DNA of 64,000 nt from Microbacterium nanhaiense (GCF_014646015.1 NZ_BMMQ01000001.1:248001-312000); one strand, 5' to 3'. Counted from the first letter of the stretch, positions 17,214 to 24,672 are shown. The notes: generated by a model not told the origin, from the letters alone. Numbers and translations are program-made.

Positions 17214-18485
17214 ATGTCCACGACACGTTCCGCGACCCGCCACGCCTGGTGGGTGGCCTTCCTCTCCGGCATGGTGTCCTATCTCGACGCCGGCGCCATC
17301 GTCACGACGGGTACCGCGCTCGTTCTCTACAGCGAGGAGTTCGGATTCGGCATTGAGACGATCGCGCCGCTGTCGTCGATCCTCACCTTCTCGATCGCCG
17401 TCGGCGCACTGATCGGCGGTCGCCTCGGCGACCGCTTCGGCCGCCGCCGCATCTTCATCATCACGCTGACCCTGTTCGCGATCGGGGCGGCGGTGCTGAC
17501 CTTCGCGCCCGGGACCGCGTGGCTCTACCCGGGCATCATTCTCCTCGGCTTCGCCGCCGGAGCTGACCTGCCGGTATCGATGTCGATGATCGCCGAGGCC
17601 GCCACCGATGAGAACCGCGGAAAGCTCGTCTCGTTTACCCACATCCTCTGGATGGGCGGCGTCATCGCCGTCAACCTGCTGGGCGCGCTCTTCGGCGGAC
17701 TCGGCGCCGTCGCCGGCCGCATCCTCTACGGTCACCTGCTCGTCATCGCGATCGTCGTGCTCGTGCTGCGCCTGCAGCTGCCCGAGTCGAAGGCGTGGCA
17801 GACCACGGCCACGCTCATGGCGGTGAACCCCGAGATGCGGGGGCTCCGTGCACTCAAGCCGCTGCTATCGCGTCGCTACATGTCGGCCCTGATCGCGACC
17901 GGGGTCTTCTACGCGCTCGTGAACATCGCCGCGAATATCAACGGCCAGTTCTCGACCTACATGTTCACGACCGTCGCCGGGGCGACGGTGTCGACCGCCT
18001 CCACGATCGGGCTCATCGTCACGATCGTCAGCACCGTGTCGCTCCTGCTCCTGATGCGCGTCGTCGACGGCAGCCACCGCATGATGTGGTTCGTCATCAT
18101 GGCCGCGCTCAGTCTCGTCGCGTTCATGATCCCCGCGACGATCGGCGTCACGGTGCTGACGCTCGTCATCTTCGGCGTGCTCTACTCGATCGGTGGCGCG
18201 GTCGCGGGCGAACCCATGTACAAGGTGTGGTCGCAGGAGCTGTTCCCGACCTCGCACCGGGCGACGGCCCAGGGCATCACGATTGCCTTCACCCGCATCG
18301 TCGCGGCGCTCGTCGGCCTCTACATCCCCTCGCTCATCGCGTTCGGGCCGTCGAGCATCTACTACCTGATGGCGGCGACGAGCATCGTGGCGTTCGTGAT
18401 CGGCATCTTCTGGATCGGCCGCATGCCGAAGGCGACAGACGACGACCCTGCGCTGCGCGCGGAGGGCGAGTCCGTCTCGGCCTGA
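17214..18485 (+). CDS. MFS sugar transporter
   Basis: A 423-residue membrane protein with about 12 hydrophobic segments. The MFS loop 2-3 motif appears as GGRLGDRFGRRRIF near residue 70. Its layout resembles the sugar-porter/metabolite:H+ symporter groups. The ATG at 17214 follows a GAAGGAGAA ribosome site; longer in-frame extension into the rhamnosidase gene is not transporter-like. It lies between the GH78 gene and the LacI regulator, so it probably imports rhamnose or a rhamnoside. The substrate is inferred only from this context. Confidence 0.88.
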   Translation: MSTTRSATRHAWWVAFLSGMVSYLDAGAIVTTGTALVLYSEEFGFGIETIAPLSSILTFSIAVGALIGGRLGDRFGRRRIFIITLTLFAIGAAVLTFAPGTAWLYPGIILLGFAAGADLPVSMSMIAEAATDENRGKLVSFTHILWMGGVIAVNLLGALFGGLGAVAGRILYGHLLVIAIVVLVLRLQLPESKAWQTTATLMAVNPEMRGLRALKPLLSRRYMSALIATGVFYALVNIAANINGQFSTYMFTTVAGATVSTASTIGLIVTIVSTVSLLLLMRVVDGSHRMMWFVIMAALSLVAFMIPATIGVTVLTLVIFGVLYSIGGAVAGEPMYKVWSQELFPTSHRATAQGITIAFTRIVAALVGLYIPSLIAFGPSSIYYLMAATSIVAFVIGIFWIGRMPKATDDDPALRAEGESVSA

Positions 18486-18523
18486 CCCCGGGGAATCCGT
18501 CCGCGCCCGGCGCCTGTGTTAGC

Positions 18524-18537
18524 GTGAATCGCTTCGC
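18524..18537. promoter_or_regulatory. Candidate LacI-family operator before the regulator gene
   Basis: GTGAATCGCTTCGC contains GAATCGCTTC, one mismatch from the core GAAGCGCTTC of the perfect palindrome at 14501. It lies about 35 bases before the LacI ATG, as expected for autoregulation. Confidence 0.5.
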
Positions 18538-18571
18538 CTGCGTCGGGCGCTGGCGCGTATGAGGAGGAGAA

Positions 18572-19627
18572 ATGTCGAGCCCCCAGCCGCGTGCCACGGT
18601 CACGATGAGCGACGTCGCCAAGGCCGCCCAGGTTTCGCTCGGTACGGTGTCGAACGTGCTCAACCACCCGGAGCGCGTGCGGAGCGAGGTGCGCGAGCGG
18701 GTGCTCGCCACGATCACCCGCCTCGGCTACGTGCGCAACAGCGCGGCGCGCACACTCGCGGCCGGCGGCAGCAACACCGTCGGCTACGTGATGGTCGACA
18801 TCGCCAACTCGCTCTACACCGACGTCGCCCGCGGCGCGGAGGACGTCACCTCGTCGTCGGGCATGTACCTCGTCGCCGCCAATGCCGGCGTCCGTGGCGG
18901 AACGCCGCGGCAGGCGGCATACATCGACCACTTCATCGAGGACCAGCTGCAGGGGATCCTCCTCGCGGTGTTCGATAACGACGTGTCCGGAGCGGAGCGC
19001 ATCCGCCGGGCGGGCGGCCGCGTCGTCCTGCTCGATGTCGCGACCGATGTCGATGTCGACGCGTGCACGGTGCGGATCGATTACGAGCTCTCCGGGTACC
19101 TCGCCGCCGAGCACCTGCTTCGTCAGGGCCGACGGCGGCTGGCCTTCGTCGGCGGCCTGCGCGAGATCCATGCTGTCGCTCGGCGCCTCGCCGGGGCCGA
19201 GCGCGCCGTCGCGGAGCACGGCGGCGCATCGATCGAGTTCCTCCCCAGCGGCGACCTGCAGGCCGAGGACGGCCGCGCGATCGCGCACCGCATCGCCTCG
19301 CGGAGCCGCGCCGAAGCGCCCGATGGCATCGTGGCGGCGGCGGATCTCGTCGCGACGGGGCTCATGCAGGCGCTGCTGCCCGAGGGCTTCCGCTTCCCGC
19401 AGGACATCGCCCTGATCGCGTGCGACGACAATCAGTCGGGGCGGGACAACGCGGTCCCGCTCTCGACGATCGATCTGCCGGGCTACGCCGTCGGCCAGGC
19501 CGGCATGAACCTCCTCCTGGACGAGATCCGCAATCCCGAACACGTGCATCGCCGCGTCGTCCTCGCCCCCGGCCTGAGCGCTCGCGAAAGCTCCGTCGGT
19601 CGAGAGCGAGTCGGTCGAGAGCGGTAG
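18572..19627 (+). CDS. LacI-family transcriptional regulator
   Basis: A 351-residue repressor. The N-terminal helix-turn-helix and hinge are clear: TMSDVAKAAQVSLGTVSNVL at about residues 11-30, followed by the hinge NSAARTLAAG. The rest is a periplasmic-binding-protein-like effector domain. The ATG follows a strong GAGGAGGAGA site. It closes the rhamnoside cassette, and matching palindromes precede the GH78 gene and this gene, so it probably represses both and responds to rhamnose or a rhamnoside. The C-terminus ends in a duplicated VGRER encoded by a 15-bp tandem repeat just before the stop. Confidence 0.92.
   Translation: MSSPQPRATVTMSDVAKAAQVSLGTVSNVLNHPERVRSEVRERVLATITRLGYVRNSAARTLAAGGSNTVGYVMVDIANSLYTDVARGAEDVTSSSGMYLVAANAGVRGGTPRQAAYIDHFIEDQLQGILLAVFDNDVSGAERIRRAGGRVVLLDVATDVDVDACTVRIDYELSGYLAAEHLLRQGRRRLAFVGGLREIHAVARRLAGAERAVAEHGGASIEFLPSGDLQAEDGRAIAHRIASRSRAEAPDGIVAAADLVATGLMQALLPEGFRFPQDIALIACDDNQSGRDNAVPLSTIDLPGYAVGQAGMNLLLDEIRNPEHVHRRVVLAPGLSARESSVGRERVGRER
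19595..19624 (+). repeat. 15-bp tandem duplication at the end of the LacI gene
   Basis: Two copies of GTCGGTCGAGAGCG(A/G) at 19595-19609 and 19610-19624 encode VGRER twice directly before the TAG. They look like a recent slippage duplication with little effect on the fold. Confidence 0.8.
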
Positions 19628-19650
19628 CTGCGGCGGCGCCGAGCGCGGAG

Positions 19651-20400
19651 TCAGCCCTCTCGCGTGGCGTACCTCAGCAGCAGTTCGTCACCGGCACGCA
19701 GCACCCCCAGGAGGCGGAGCGGGGTGGGGGTCGCGCCCGACGACGCCGCGATCCGCCGCGCCGTGCCGCCCTCGAGCGTGGGCGCGACGGTGAGGCAGAG
19801 CTCATCGACGATGCCCGCCGCGAGGGCGGCGCCGAACAGGCTCGGGCCCCCTTCGCTGTGGATCCGCGTGAGCCCGCGCGCCGCGAGGTCGGCGCGGACG
19901 GCCCCCAGGTCCACGTCGTCCTCACCGACGATCACGACCTCGGCGACCCGCTCGAGCGCCGAGCGCCGCGCGAGCGGCGCCGAGGCGATCGTGTAGACGA
20001 GCGGTTGCACGGGTGCGTCGGCGAATACCGGTGATTCCGGATCCAGCTCCGCCGAGCGCGTCACGAGAGCGAACACCGGATGCGGGGGCAGCCCCTGGCT
20101 CTCGCGCCAGGCCACGTCGGCCCCGCCCAGTCGCATCGCGTCGTAGCCCTCCGCGCGAACCGTGCCCGCGGCGACGAGCACCGCGTGGGCGGGGCGGCGG
20201 AGCAAGTCGAAGACGCGGTGATCCGCGTCGTCGCCGAGCCCGCCGGAAAGCCCCTCGCGCGTCGCTGCGCCGTCGGCACTTGACACGAAGTTCATGCGCA
20301 GCCAGGTCCGGCCCTCCGGGAAGGCGTATGCGGCGAGCAGCATCTCGTCGTCGAGCGCGGTGCCCGGATCCGGCCAGATCCGATCGATGCGGGTGGTCAT
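19651..20400 (-). CDS. Pyrimidine reductase family protein (RibD C-terminal domain)
   Basis: A 249-residue protein consisting of the RibD reductase domain alone, without the deaminase part. The NADPH-binding block NFVSSADGAAT is near residue 34 and the motif IHSEGGPSLFGA near residue 180. Such stand-alone reductases resemble dihydrofolate reductase in fold and are often annotated as riboflavin-specific reductases. The ATG at 20400 is 8 bp after the end of the FolP-like gene on the same strand, so the two are co-transcribed and may act in pterin or flavin metabolism. The actual substrate is unknown. Confidence 0.85.
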   Translation of the reverse strand: MTTRIDRIWPDPGTALDDEMLLAAYAFPEGRTWLRMNFVSSADGAATREGLSGGLGDDADHRVFDLLRRPAHAVLVAAGTVRAEGYDAMRLGGADVAWRESQGLPPHPVFALVTRSAELDPESPVFADAPVQPLVYTIASAPLARRSALERVAEVVIVGEDDVDLGAVRADLAARGLTRIHSEGGPSLFGAALAAGIVDELCLTVAPTLEGGTARRIAASSGATPTPLRLLGVLRAGDELLLRYATREG

Positions 20401-20408
20401 CGGCGCTC

Positions 20409-21302
20409 CTAGACGTTGTGGGTCGGGTGAGTGTTGTGCTCGAGGCGCACGGGCTCGCGCCACCCCATGATCGCCTCGATCATGCGGGCCGCGTCCACCG
20501 ACGCGGGCACGTCGTGCATCCGCAGGATCCGCGCGCCCCGCTCGACGCACATCACCATCGCCGCGAGCGATCCCGCGAGCCGGTGCTGCTTCTCGCGATC
20601 GACGACCTCTCCGACGAAGTCCTTGTTCGACACGGCCGCGAGCAGGGGAAGTCCGATGTCGGCGATCTCGTCGAGTCGACGGGTGAGCTCGAGGGAATGC
20701 AGCGTGTTCTTGTCGAGGTCGTGACCGGGATCGATGAGGATCCGATCGCGGGGAATGCCCGCGGCGACGGCGCGCTCCACGCGTTCGACGAGGAAGGCCC
20801 GCACCTCCGCCACGACGTCGTCGAAGTGCGCCGCCGGCTTCTCCACGCGCGGGGGCCCCACGCTGTGCGTCACGACGATGTGCGCGCCGGTTCGCGCGAT
20901 GACCGACGCCATATCCGGGTCGCCGAGCCCGCTCGTGTCATTGATGACGGCCGCACCCGCGTCGATCGCCGCCGCCGCGACGGCGGCCTTGTTCGTGTCG
21001 ACGGAGATCACCACATCGCTTTGTCGGGCGAGCTCCGCGACGACGGGCGCGACGCGATCGATCTCCTCGTTCGTCGACACGGCCGGACCTCGACCGAACG
21101 GCACGCCCCCGATGTCCACCCAGTCCGCGCCCGCGTCGGCCGCGCGGATCGACGCCTCGACGGCCCGGTCGAGCGCGAAGGTCGCGCCCTGGTCGAAGAA
21201 CGAATCCGGTGTGCGGTTGATGACCGCCATGACGGCGATCTGCCGCGAGAAGTCGAACTCTCGCCGTCCGATCCGGTGCACATACGCGGGGACTGGGAAC
21301 AT
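20409..21302 (-). CDS. folP: Dihydropteroate synthase-like protein, FolP2 type
   Basis: A 297-residue TIM-barrel protein of the pterin-binding family. It starts with VMAVINRTPDSFFDQG near residue 24 and ends with RMHDVPASVDAARM. The usual GGESTRPG block is replaced by DIGGVPFGRGPAVSTNEE near residue 62, a substitution seen in mycobacterial FolP2 rather than FolP1. FolP2 of mycobacteria is reported not to substitute for true dihydropteroate synthase, so the folate role is doubtful. A canonical folP elsewhere in the genome would be expected. It is co-oriented with the RibD-like reductase 8 bp downstream. Confidence 0.82.
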   Translation of the reverse strand: MFPVPAYVHRIGRREFDFSRQIAVMAVINRTPDSFFDQGATFALDRAVEASIRAADAGADWVDIGGVPFGRGPAVSTNEEIDRVAPVVAELARQSDVVISVDTNKAAVAAAAIDAGAAVINDTSGLGDPDMASVIARTGAHIVVTHSVGPPRVEKPAAHFDDVVAEVRAFLVERVERAVAAGIPRDRILIDPGHDLDKNTLHSLELTRRLDEIADIGLPLLAAVSNKDFVGEVVDREKQHRLAGSLAAMVMCVERGARILRMHDVPASVDAARMIEAIMGWREPVRLEHNTHPTHNV

Positions 21303-21432
21303 CGGTGCTCGCTTCCTGCCATGACGGCCTCACCTCGATGATATTGACCGGAAGCGGCGGTTCGTCGTTGGGCCCGAATACACTGTGGTCACCGCCCGCG
21401 AGAGCCGTGCGGCGGCGCGAAGGAGAGCGATC

Positions 21433-22350
21433 GTGACGACCACCCGCATCGGCATCGTGTTCAACCCCTCGAAGGGCGAGACGGACGCGCTCAAGGCTGC
21501 CGTCGCGGTCGAGGTCGAGCTTCCCGTGACGTGGCATGAGACGAGCGTCGACGACCCGGGCGTGTCGGCCACGCGCGACGCGCTCGACGCGGGCGCGGAT
21601 CTCGTCATCGCGGCGGGTGGCGACGGCACGGTGAGGGCGGTCGCCGAACACCTCGCCGATTCGGGGGCGACCGCAGAGCTCGGGGTCGTCCCGCTCGGAA
21701 CGGGCAATCTTCTCGCGCGCAACCTCGGCATCCCCCTCGGAGACATCTCCGCGGCGCTCCGGCGGGCGCTCGGATCCGAGCCCCGCACGATCGATATCGG
21801 ATGGGCCGACACGGGATCCGAGCGCCGCGCATTCGCCGTGATGGCGGGCTTCGGCATCGACGCGCACATGATCGCCGAGACCAATGACGACCTCAAGGAC
21901 AAGGCGGGGTGGATCGCGTACGTCGAGTCCCTGGGCCGCGCCCTGTCGGCCAGCACCGTCCTGCGCCTCGACCTCACGATCGACGGCGAACAGCGCGAGG
22001 TCGACGCGCACACGCTCATCGTGGGCAATTGCGGAACGCTGCAGGGCGGTTTCACCCTGCTGCCCGATGCCGACCCGTCCGACGGAGAGCTCGACCTCGT
22101 GATCCTCGATGCCGCGGGCGTGAGCGGCTGGGCCGACACCGTCAAGAACATGGTGTGGGATAACGGGATCGCGCGCCTGTGGAGCAAGGCGGACGAAGCC
22201 GCGAGCACCGACAGCGTCACGCATGCGCGCGTCACCTCGCTCGAGCTCGCCCTCGACGGGCCTCGGATCTTCGAGGTCGACGGCGACGAGCTGGGCGAGG
22301 TGACGCGCGTGCGGATCGAGGTGCAGGCGGGGGCGCTGCGCGTGCGGTGA
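21433..22350 (+). CDS. Diacylglycerol/lipid kinase family protein
   Basis: A 305-residue protein with the diacylglycerol kinase catalytic domain. The nucleotide-binding GGDGTVRAVAEHL is near residue 64 and PLGTGNLLARNLGIPL near residue 92. It probably phosphorylates a lipid at the membrane inner face (diacylglycerol, or a mannosyl-lipid precursor as in related actinobacterial kinases). I chose GTG 21433 because an AAGGAGAG site precedes it; a GTG at 21385 sits directly on a -10-like TACACT (21379-21384) and would lack a leader. The gene is single, with its stop next to the convergent hydrolase gene. Confidence 0.88.
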   Translation: MTTTRIGIVFNPSKGETDALKAAVAVEVELPVTWHETSVDDPGVSATRDALDAGADLVIAAGGDGTVRAVAEHLADSGATAELGVVPLGTGNLLARNLGIPLGDISAALRRALGSEPRTIDIGWADTGSERRAFAVMAGFGIDAHMIAETNDDLKDKAGWIAYVESLGRALSASTVLRLDLTIDGEQREVDAHTLIVGNCGTLQGGFTLLPDADPSDGELDLVILDAAGVSGWADTVKNMVWDNGIARLWSKADEAASTDSVTHARVTSLELALDGPRIFEVDGDELGEVTRVRIEVQAGALRVR

Positions 22351-22351
22351 C

Positions 22352-22987
22352 TCAGATGTCGAGCGACTCGCCCGGCTCCAGTGGGTGGAAGGTGCCGCCA
22401 CTCCGCTGGGTGGCCCAGTCGAGGCGCGCGGTGTGCATCGCGAGGCCGGCGGGGGAGAGCGTCGCCTCGTGGATCGGGAAGGCGTGGCGAGGAGCGACCT
22501 CGAGGACGTAGTCCATCGCCTCGCCGATCTTGAGCCACGGGGCGCCGACGGGTGCCGCAAGAACCTCGACGTCGATGCCGTCGGGGACCGCGTACGAGTC
22601 GCCGGGGTAGTAGAGCGATCCGTTCACGAGTACGCCGACGTTGTCTACGGGCGGGATCGAGGAATGGATCTCGTTGTGCGTGCCACCGAAGAAGCTCAGC
22701 GAGAAGGAACCGACGGAGACGGAATCGCCGGGCCGCACCACCGTGACGTCGACCGGTGCCGCCTCGGCGACGGCCGTGGTGCTGAAGAAGAGCGCGCGGG
22801 GGAACTCTCGGGCGATTCGCTTCAGGTGATCGGGCGTCCAGTGATCGGGATGCTCGTGAGTGATCACGACGCCGACCACGTTGCCGAGGTCGCCCAGGCT
22901 CTCGCTGAAGCTTCCCGGGTCGATGATGAGGCTCTCCCCGGAGTTCCGAACGGTCAGTCGCGCGTGTTCGTGCTTGATGATCTGCAT
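22352..22987 (-). CDS. Metal-dependent hydrolase, metallo-beta-lactamase fold (UlaG/YtkL-like)
   Basis: A 211-residue protein with the metal-binding signature THEHPDHW near residue 43 and later histidine/aspartate ligands (GGTHNE, PGDSY, PIHEA). The family (COG2220-like) includes UlaG and many uncharacterised hydrolases, so the substrate is unknown. The start MQIIKHEHARL at 22987 is family-like; upstream extension is not. Its stop is convergent with the lipid kinase stop with only one base between. Confidence 0.85.
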   Translation of the reverse strand: MQIIKHEHARLTVRNSGESLIIDPGSFSESLGDLGNVVGVVITHEHPDHWTPDHLKRIAREFPRALFFSTTAVAEAAPVDVTVVRPGDSVSVGSFSLSFFGGTHNEIHSSIPPVDNVGVLVNGSLYYPGDSYAVPDGIDVEVLAAPVGAPWLKIGEAMDYVLEVAPRHAFPIHEATLSPAGLAMHTARLDWATQRSGGTFHPLEPGESLDI

Positions 22988-23098
22988 GGGACAACTCTTC
23001 CACTGAACTTCGCCGTTGAGGCTTCCCTCCGGGCGGGAAATGGAATACGCTCTGACCAGCCAGACACGCCCGGGTGCCGCGCAGGGCGGTGCTCGATT

Positions 23099-23127
23099 TT
23101 GTCCTGCGTGCAGATCGTGCGTATAGT
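23099..23127 (+). promoter_or_regulatory. Promoter of tRNA-Glu
   Basis: The -35 TTGTCC (23099-23104) and -10 TATAGT (23122-23127) are 17 bases apart. The predicted start is near 23134, about 63 bases before the mature tRNA. Confidence 0.6.
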
Positions 23128-23196
23128 TATCTATGTCGCCGCGGGAGACGCGGAGACAGAAAGAACTTCGGTTCTGGTTCATAACCAAAAAGATGC

Positions 23197-23269
23197 GGCC
23201 CCATCGTATAGCGGCCTAGTACGCTGGCCTCTCACGCCGGTAACGCGGGTTCGAATCCCGCTGGGGTCA
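23197..23269 (+). tRNA. tRNA-Glu (anticodon CUC)
   Basis: This is a 73-base cloverleaf. The acceptor arm GGCCCCA pairs with TGGGGTC with one G-U pair. The anticodon stem CTGGC/GCCGG closes loop CTCTCAC, giving anticodon CUC. The T arm has GGTTCGAATCC and the discriminator is A. CCA is not encoded. Confidence 0.95.
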
Positions 23270-23277
23270 CCGCAGAA

Positions 23278-23311
23278 ACGAAAGCCTGGACGTCACCGTC
23301 CAGGCTTTCGT
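23278..23311 (+). terminator. Terminator after tRNA-Glu
   Basis: A perfect 15-bp stem (23278-23292 and 23297-23311) with loop TCAC starts 8 bases after the tRNA. It ends in a TTTCGT stretch within the stem rather than a free U-tract, but the stability makes termination likely. Confidence 0.75.
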
Positions 23312-23331
23312 CGTATTCGCGCGCCGTCGCG

Positions 23332-23337
23332 TAGACT
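23332..23337 (+). promoter_or_regulatory. Candidate -10 element of the terC leader
   Basis: TAGACT would place the transcription start at about 23344, exactly at the 5' strand of the proposed P1 stem of the riboswitch. No clear -35 is visible. Confidence 0.45.
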
Positions 23338-23343
23338 GGCTCG

Positions 23344-23473
23344 CGCGAGAGGGAGTATCCCGAGACCGCGCGCAACGTCAGCACGAGCACCATCGAAGAG
23401 GCTCCGGGCGCACGGCGCATCATCCGGTGCGGGGAGAGACTTTCGGCAGTTACGAGCGCCCGAAAGGCTTGCT
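23344..23473 (+). promoter_or_regulatory. Candidate yybP-ykoY manganese riboswitch before terC
   Basis: The 130-base leader has features of the yybP-ykoY class, which controls TerC/MntP-type genes. The block GGGAGTA (23351-23357) directly follows a P1 strand CGAGAG (23346-23351). GAGAGAC (23434-23440) precedes the closing strand CTTTCG (23440-23445), which pairs with CGAGAG. The same closing strand can instead pair with CCGAAAG (23460-23466), which contains the ribosome site GAAAGG. Metal binding would then free the ribosome site and switch terC on. The structure was read by eye. Confidence 0.6.
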
Positions 23474-24469
23474 TTGGAAATTCCCGTTGCTTTCGAGGTC
23501 GGATCCCTGATCGTCCTCGTCCTGATCCTTGCGGCAGACCTGCTGCTCGTGATCAAGCGCCCTCACATCCCGTCGACGAAGGAATCCGCGCTGTGGGTCG
23601 CGTTCTACGTGACGCTGGCGCTGCTCTTCGCTGTCACGCTGTGGCTCGTCGGAGACACGAACCACGCGCTGGAGTTCGTCAGCGGATGGCTGACGGAGTA
23701 CAGCCTGTCGATCGACAACCTGTTCGTCTTCGTCCTGATCATGAGCCAGTTCGCCGTGCCGAGGAAGTATCAGCAGGAAGTGCTGATGGTCGGCATCATC
23801 ATCGCCCTGGTGCTGCGAGCAGGGTTCATCATGATCGGCGCCGTCCTGATCGAGCAGCTCAGCTGGATCTTCTACATCTTCGGAGCATTCCTCGTCTACA
23901 CCGCCCTGAAGCAGGTGTTCGAGAAGGAGGAGCACGGCGGCGACGCGAAGGCCGAGTCGTTCATCGTGCGCACGCTGCGGCGGTTCATCCCGATCCACGA
24001 CGAGTACGACGGCTCCAAGATCCGCACCGTCGTGGGCGGCAAGAAGATGCTCACGCCGATGGTGATCGTCTTCATCTCGATCGGTGTGACGGACCTCATC
24101 TTCGCAATCGATTCGATCCCCGCCATCTTCGGCATCACCCAGGTGCCGTTCCTCGTCTTCGCGGCGAACCTCTTCGCGCTCATGGGCCTGCGCCAGCTGT
24201 ACTTCCTGCTGGGTGACCTGCTCGACAAGCTGCGCTATCTCAAGTTCGGCGTCGCGTTTATCCTCGCGTTCATCGGCGTGAAGCTCGTCTTCCACGCGAT
24301 GCACGTGAACGAACTGCCGTTCATCAACGGCGGGCACCACATCGAGTGGGCTCCCGAGATCAGCAACTGGACCTCGCTCGGCGTGATCGTCGCCTCGATC
24401 GTCGTGTCGACGGTCGCGAGCCTCATCGCGAACCGGGTCGAGTCGAAGCGCGCCGTGCAGGAGAAATGA
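23474..24469 (+). CDS. TerC-family integral membrane protein
   Basis: A 331-residue membrane protein with about nine hydrophobic segments. TerC hallmarks are visible: WLTEYSLSIDNLFVFVLIMSQF near residue 78 with the conserved Asp-Asn, and VTDLIFAIDSIPAIFGIT near residue 207. Family members export Mn2+ or support metal loading of secreted proteins; the name comes from tellurite resistance clusters. I chose the TTG at 23474, since GAAAGG ends 6 bases before it and the protein begins in a TerC-like way (EIPVAFEVGSLIV). The candidate manganese riboswitch upstream supports a role in manganese homeostasis. Confidence 0.9.
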   Translation: MEIPVAFEVGSLIVLVLILAADLLLVIKRPHIPSTKESALWVAFYVTLALLFAVTLWLVGDTNHALEFVSGWLTEYSLSIDNLFVFVLIMSQFAVPRKYQQEVLMVGIIIALVLRAGFIMIGAVLIEQLSWIFYIFGAFLVYTALKQVFEKEEHGGDAKAESFIVRTLRRFIPIHDEYDGSKIRTVVGGKKMLTPMVIVFISIGVTDLIFAIDSIPAIFGITQVPFLVFAANLFALMGLRQLYFLLGDLLDKLRYLKFGVAFILAFIGVKLVFHAMHVNELPFINGGHHIEWAPEISNWTSLGVIVASIVVSTVASLIANRVESKRAVQEK

Positions 24470-24493
24470 CGCGGTAATCGCGCGCAGCCTGAG

Positions 24494-24543
24494 CAGAGTG
24501 CTCAGCACCCGGTCCGTGCGGCCGGTAAGTGCTGAGCACTCTG
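24494..24543. terminator. Long inverted repeat: terC terminator or leuC promoter-region operator
   Basis: A perfect 15-bp inverted repeat CAGAGTGCTCAGCAC (24494-24508) pairs with its complement (24529-24543); CCGG at 24509-24512 and 24522-24525 pair inside it. It is followed by TTATTCT, which fits a terminator for terC, but these bases also form the -10 of the leucine leader. It may serve both purposes. Confidence 0.6.
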
Positions 24544-24544
24544 T

Positions 24545-24550
24545 TATTCT
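24545..24550 (+). promoter_or_regulatory. Candidate -10 element of the leuCD leader
   Basis: TATTCT lies 6 bases before the GTG at 24557, the same spacing as other leaderless-type starts in this window. Transcription would begin at the leader peptide start codon. Confidence 0.45.
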
Positions 24551-24556
24551 CGTGGG

Positions 24557-24607
24557 GTGCGGTGCTACAGCCTCCTCCTTAGCTGCCGCGGCGGGACCTC
24601 GTTCTAG
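24557..24607 (+). CDS. Candidate leucine leader peptide of leuCD
   Basis: Sixteen codons from GTG to TAG encode MRCYSLLLSCRGGTSF, with three consecutive leucine codons (CTC CTC CTT, 24572-24580). No ribosome site precedes it, but a -10 element 6 bases upstream implies leaderless translation. The codons for CRGG form the left arm of the hairpin at 24586-24622. A ribosome stalled at the leucine codons for lack of charged tRNA-Leu would cover that arm. The stop is 65 bases before the leuC ATG. Attenuation of leucine genes by Leu-rich peptides is well known; this instance is inferred from sequence. Confidence 0.6.
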   Translation: MRCYSLLLSCRGGTSF

Positions 24608-24622
24608 GCCTCCCCGTCGCGG
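24586..24622 (+). terminator. Attenuator hairpin in the leuC leader
   Basis: CCGCGGCGGG (24586-24595) pairs with CCCGTCGCGG (24613-24622), 10 bp including one G-U pair, with a 17-base loop holding the leader stop codon. It is followed by AGTTTGT, a short U-run. Its left arm begins 6 bases after the last leucine codon. Confidence 0.55.
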
Positions 24623-24672
24623 AGTTTGTCGATGGCCGACACCGACACCCGTCAAGGAGTTGAGTAATACGC

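Noticed and set aside
14537..17272. Very long open frame antisense to the rhamnosidase gene
   Set aside because: High GC content makes stop codons rare in the antisense frames. The translated product is Arg/Ala-rich without any family motif, while the plus strand encodes a clear GH78 enzyme.
22385..23473. Apparent N-terminal extension of TerC across tRNA-Glu
   Set aside because: The frame is open, but it runs through a tRNA, a terminator and the riboswitch region. TerC-like sequence begins only at the TTG at 23474.
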